From contig DMJA01000216.1 of NCBI GenBank assembly GCA_003451935.1, positions 1 to 17,711 on the forward strand: a DNA stretch of 17,711 nucleotides, written 5' to 3'. A model generated the notes under the pieces. That model ran no database searches. It saw only the letters and a list, made by a program, of their open reading frames with translations, and had not been told where the DNA came from. Below, piece after piece: positions 15,354 through 17,711 of this stretch. The DNA comes from Verrucomicrobiota bacterium. GTDB lineage: Bacteria > Verrucomicrobiota > Kiritimatiellia > CAIQIC01 > Lenti-01. A program made the position numbers and the translations under genes. Position 1 is the stretch's first letter, and each line of letters starts with the position of its first letter.

Positions 15354-16024
15354 GCCTCGGGCTTGGACGGATGGGGCGCGGCCTTTCGCTGGTTGAAACG
15401 GACGTAGTAGAACAGGTTCTCGATCTCAAAGGCGATGTTGATGTTTTGCACGAAGAGGGACGTGCCGGCCTTGAGCTGGACGGGGGAGAAATTGAGGACG
15501 CCTTGCACCCCGGCGGCGGCGAGCTGGTCGAGGATGCCCGCCGCGGCGTTTTCGGGCACGGCGAGAACGGCAACCTGGATTTCCTGTTCCTTGACAAAGG
15601 CGGCCAACTGGCTGACCGGCAGGATGGGAACGGGGGCGGCAGCGGGGTTGATGCGGGAGGGATTGTTGTCGAAGCCCGCAACGATCTGGACGTTCTCGGA
15701 GGAAAAACCGGAATAATTCATCAGCGCGGTCCCGATTTTTCCGCAACCGACGATGATGATGCGCTGAAGGATGTGCGTGCCGAGGATGGCATCGAGACGT
15801 TGAAGGAGGACCTCGATGGGATAGCCGCCGCGCTTGTTGCCGACGGTGAGGTTGGCGAGGGAGAAATCCTTGCGGACCAGGGCCGAGGAAATGCCGGCCG
15901 CATCGCCGAGATTGTCGGAAAAGACACGGGAAAGACCCATGGACTTGAATTTTAAAAGAATGTTTTTGTATCGGACCAGACGCTGAATCAATTCTTTTTG
16001 AACAATGAAATTTTGTTTCTTCAC
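15350..16024 (-). CDS. rex: Redox-sensing transcriptional repressor Rex
   Basis: The protein is 224 residues. An N-terminal winged-helix domain (about 8-75) includes RLVRYKNILLKFKSMGLSRVFSDNLGDA-type helices and the recognition segment SALVRKDFS (48-56), followed by the family's GGY. A Rossmann domain begins IIIVGCGKIGTALMNYSGF (GxGxxG at 93-98), with FDNNP at 118-122, and ends in VLNFSPVQL and the domain-swapped C-terminal helix IAFEIENLFYY. Rex dimers bind DNA when NAD+ dominates and release it when NADH rises, controlling fermentation and hydrogenase genes. The RKD-F-SLANLTVGNKRGGY region differs from the usual RKDLSyFGefGkrGvGY. The GTG start at 16024 is supported by GGAG about 8 bases upstream; an ATG at 16026 is out of frame. 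It diverges from a NADH-oxidising enzyme operon, its probable target. Confidence 0.93.
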   Translation of the reverse strand: MKKQNFIVQKELIQRLVRYKNILLKFKSMGLSRVFSDNLGDAAGISSALVRKDFSLANLTVGNKRGGYPIEVLLQRLDAILGTHILQRIIIVGCGKIGTALMNYSGFSSENVQIVAGFDNNPSRINPAAAPVPILPVSQLAAFVKEQEIQVAVLAVPENAAAGILDQLAAAGVQGVLNFSPVQLKAGTSLFVQNINIAFEIENLFYYVRFNQRKAAPHPSKPEA

Positions 16025-16049
16025 ATCAAATCTCCATAATGAATTATTA

Positions 16050-16079
16050 TTGTGATACTATATAAAATATATATGACAA
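16050..16079. promoter_or_regulatory. Candidate Rex operator (imperfect inverted repeat)
   Basis: TTGTGATA (16050-16057) and TATGACAA (16072-16079) form inverted arms matching at 7 of 8 positions around an A/T-rich centre. The TTGTGA/TGACAA ends resemble Rex half-sites, and the element covers the -10 of the rex promoter, as expected for autoregulation. However, known Rex sites have about 18 bp total length, whereas this spans 30 bp, so the assignment is tentative. Confidence 0.4.
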
Positions 16080-16093
16080 TTGGCGCAAGTCAA
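16066..16093 (-). promoter_or_regulatory. Promoter of rex
   Basis: On the minus strand TTGACT (16088-16093) and TATATT (16066-16071) each match consensus in 5 of 6 positions with a 16-base spacer. The transcript would start near 16059, about 35 bases before the GTG, leaving room for the visible GGAG ribosome-binding site. The region 16025-16172 is markedly AT-rich compared with the rest of the window. I see no equally good promoter for the divergent nuoE-type gene; TTGAAA (16123-16128) with TATCGC (16145-16150) at 16 bases is a weak option. Confidence 0.6.
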
Positions 16094-16172
16094 GAAGGCT
16101 GCATATCAGAATTTCCTTGTTTTTGAAAAAGCGTTTCTCTAGCATATCGCGGATTTTTGGGAGGAATTGGCC

Positions 16173-16667
16173 GTGAGCACAGAAAAGAGCGGAGAAGTCC
16201 AGGAACGGTTGACGCCGGAGCTGGAGAAATTCATCCAGCATTGGAAAAAGCAGCCGGGCAACCTGATCATGGTGCTGCATCGGGTGCAGGAGCACTTTGG
16301 CTATGTGCCGCGTTCGGTGGCGTTCCAAGTGGCGGATTTGCTGAAGATCCCCCTCGCCCAAGTGTATGGCGTGCTGACGTTCTATCATTTCTTCAAGCTG
16401 AAGAAGCCGGGCCGGTTCCAGATTGCGGTGTGCCTGGGTACGGCGTGCTACCTGAAGGGCGGCCCCGATTTGATCCAAGAGCTGGAGGGCATCCTGGGCG
16501 TGGGGCTCAATGCGGTGACGCCGGACGGGATGTTCTCGATGGAAGCGGTTCGGTGCCTGGGTTGTTGCGGTCTGGCCCCGGTGCTCTCGGTGAACGGCAC
16601 GATGCACGGCAACCTGAAAAAGGAAGACGTGGCGGAGATCGTCGCGAAGTATAAGGCGCAGGCGTAG
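16173..16667 (+). CDS. nuoE: NuoE/HndA-type [2Fe-2S] subunit of NADH-dependent oxidoreductase
   Basis: The protein is 164 residues, the usual length. The N-terminal helical part includes LIMVLHRVQEHFGYVPRSVA and IPLAQVYGVLTFYHFF, both family hallmarks, followed by a thioredoxin-like ferredoxin domain. The [2Fe-2S] cluster ligands are C87 and C92 (CLGTAC) and C128 and C132 (CLGCC); C131 is an extra cysteine where Ala is common. It shuttles electrons next to the NADH/FMN subunit encoded downstream. The family is shared by complex I (NuoE), NADP-reducing hydrogenase (HndA) and bifurcating hydrogenase (HydC); divergence from rex favours a hydrogenase or fermentative complex. The GTG at 16173 is preferred because GGGAGG at 16159-16164 lies at the right distance; a TTG at 16167 would be too close. 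Confidence 0.93.
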   Translation: MSTEKSGEVQERLTPELEKFIQHWKKQPGNLIMVLHRVQEHFGYVPRSVAFQVADLLKIPLAQVYGVLTFYHFFKLKKPGRFQIAVCLGTACYLKGGPDLIQELEGILGVGLNAVTPDGMFSMEAVRCLGCCGLAPVLSVNGTMHGNLKKEDVAEIVAKYKAQA

Positions 16668-16691
16668 GGATTTTTGGAAACGAGGTGCGAG

Positions 16692-17711
16692 ATGGCAAAG
16701 CTGACATTGGGCGACCTGAAGAAGCGGCGCGAAGCGCCGGCCACGGCGAACCCCGAGGTGCAGATCCTCGTGGGGCTGGGCACGTGCGGCATCGCGGCCG
16801 GCGCGCAAACGGCATACAACGTGTTCGCGGAGGAGCTGGCCAAGGCCGGCCTGCCGGGCGGCGCGCTCCGCCGGACGGGCTGCATGGGCCTGTGCCACAG
16901 CGAGCCCACGGCGGAAGTGGTGGTGCCCGGCCTGTCCCCGGTGGTCTATGGCAACGTGGACGCCGACACCGCGCGCAAGATCGTCGCCCAGCATGTGTTG
17001 GGCAAGCAGCCGGTGAAGGGCCGCATCTTTGAGAAGCCGGCGGCCGACATCCTCCGGCCCGAAGACGGTGCGTCTTCCCAGAAGCAATTCCGCATCGTCC
17101 TGCGAAACTGCGGCGTGATCGATCCGGAGAAGATCGAAGACTATCTCGCCCGCGACGGCTATGCGGCGCTGGCGAAGGTGTTGGCGGAAATGACGCCGGA
17201 CCAGGTCGTCGATGAATTGCGCAAGTCGGGACTGCGCGGCCGCGGCGGCGCAGGGTTCCCGACGTGGATGAAGTGGAAATTCTCGAAAGACGCGGCCAGC
17301 GACCGGAAATATGTCGTGTGCAACGCGGACGAGGGCGATCCGGGCGCCTATATGGACCGGTCCACGATCGAGGGCGACCCGCATTCGATCCTGGAGGCGA
17401 TGGCCATCGCCGGGCGCACGATCGGGGCGGGCAAGGGCGTGATCTATATCCGCGCGGAATATCCGCTGGCGATCGAGCACCTGGAGACGGCGATCCGGCA
17501 GGCGCGCGAATGCGGACTGCTGGGCAAGGACATCCTGGGCACGGGGTTCGACTTCGACATCGAACTGCGGCTCGGCGCCGGCGCGTTCGTGTGCGGCGAG
17601 GAAACCGCCTTGCTGGCCTCGGCGATGGGCAAGCGCGGCATGCCGATCCCCCGCCCGCCGTTCCCTGCGGTGTCGGGCCTCTGGCAGAAGCCGACGGTCA
17701 TCAACAATGTG
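16692..17711 (+). CDS. nuoF: NuoF/HndC-type NADH- and FMN-binding subunit with HndB-like N-terminal domain, partial
   Basis: The gene is open to the window's end; 340 residues are visible of about 600 expected. Residues about 20-105 form a thioredoxin-like ferredoxin domain of HndB type: LVGLGTCGIAAGAQ (C32), RRTGCMGLCHSEP (C64, C68) and VVYGNVDADTARKIVAQHV. From about 134 comes the NADH-dehydrogenase 51-kDa fold: the glycine-rich GLRGRGGAGFPTWMKWKF (160-177), CNADEGDPGAYMDRS (190-204), which contributes to FMN binding, and GAGAFVCGEETALLAS. It should oxidise NADH (or reduce NAD+) through FMN and pass electrons to iron-sulfur clusters. The HndB-HndC fusion order matches HydB of bifurcating [FeFe]-hydrogenases, so a HydA-type catalytic gene is expected just beyond the window. 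The ATG at 16692 has GAGG about 6 bases upstream and follows nuoE by 24 bases. Confidence 0.92.
   Translation, partial: MAKLTLGDLKKRREAPATANPEVQILVGLGTCGIAAGAQTAYNVFAEELAKAGLPGGALRRTGCMGLCHSEPTAEVVVPGLSPVVYGNVDADTARKIVAQHVLGKQPVKGRIFEKPAADILRPEDGASSQKQFRIVLRNCGVIDPEKIEDYLARDGYAALAKVLAEMTPDQVVDELRKSGLRGRGGAGFPTWMKWKFSKDAASDRKYVVCNADEGDPGAYMDRSTIEGDPHSILEAMAIAGRTIGAGKGVIYIRAEYPLAIEHLETAIRQARECGLLGKDILGTGFDFDIELRLGAGAFVCGEETALLASAMGKRGMPIPRPPFPAVSGLWQKPTVINNV

Noticed and set aside
16118..16134. TTGTTTTTGAAAAAGCG as a second Rex operator
   Set aside because: Only the left half resembles a Rex half-site; the right side lacks the AACAA end, so it is not supported.

Overview
The window is GC-rich and gene-dense, and looks like chromosomal DNA of an anaerobic or facultative PVC-group bacterium, most likely Kiritimatiellota or Verrucomicrobiota. 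That placement is inferred. It rests on a large secreted protein whose C-terminus has the 'WW..FGW / EYIADTDPTNAASYP / RYYRI' style common in those phyla, on secreted TPR-fused enzymes, and on a Rex-linked NADH-dependent (probably hydrogenase) locus. No 16S or other marker is present to prove it.

Layout. (1) 1-2457: a minus-strand gene for a secreted staphylococcal-nuclease-like domain fused to a long TPR region. It is bracketed by copies of an AT-rich heptamer repeat (CCAATAT)n; the upstream copy appears to encode the start of the gene's own signal peptide. (2) 2517-5490: a tight three-gene plus-strand operon (ATGA overlaps) of two GT4-type glycosyltransferases and a polytopic membrane protein, suggesting polysaccharide assembly. 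(3) 5495-7945: a convergent gene for a membrane-anchored SGNH-hydrolase/TPR protein, possibly acting on the same polysaccharide. (4) 8081-8158: tRNA-His(GTG) with encoded CCA, preceded by a recognisable promoter. (5) 8290-11111: an EF-G paralogue with altered GTPase motifs, then yebC, closed by a strong intrinsic terminator. (6) 11211-12388: ruvC overlapping an orphan LolD-type ABC ATPase. (7) 12390-15308: a minus-strand secreted protein resembling the TIGR03790 family. (8) 15350-17711: rex (minus) divergent from a NuoE/HndA-type gene and a HndB-HndC-like fusion gene that runs off the window, separated by an AT-rich regulatory region.

The clearest functional unit is the rex-nuoE-nuoF locus. 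Rex senses the NADH/NAD+ ratio, and the divergent genes encode the NADH-oxidising module normally found in bifurcating [FeFe]-hydrogenases or NADP-reducing complexes, giving a plausible redox feedback loop. The most unusual sequence feature is the heptamer repeat. Because 7 and 3 share no factor, it encodes the same circular heptapeptide in every frame of a strand and is stop-free on both strands. I do not see a CRISPR array, transposase, phage module or recognisable defence system.
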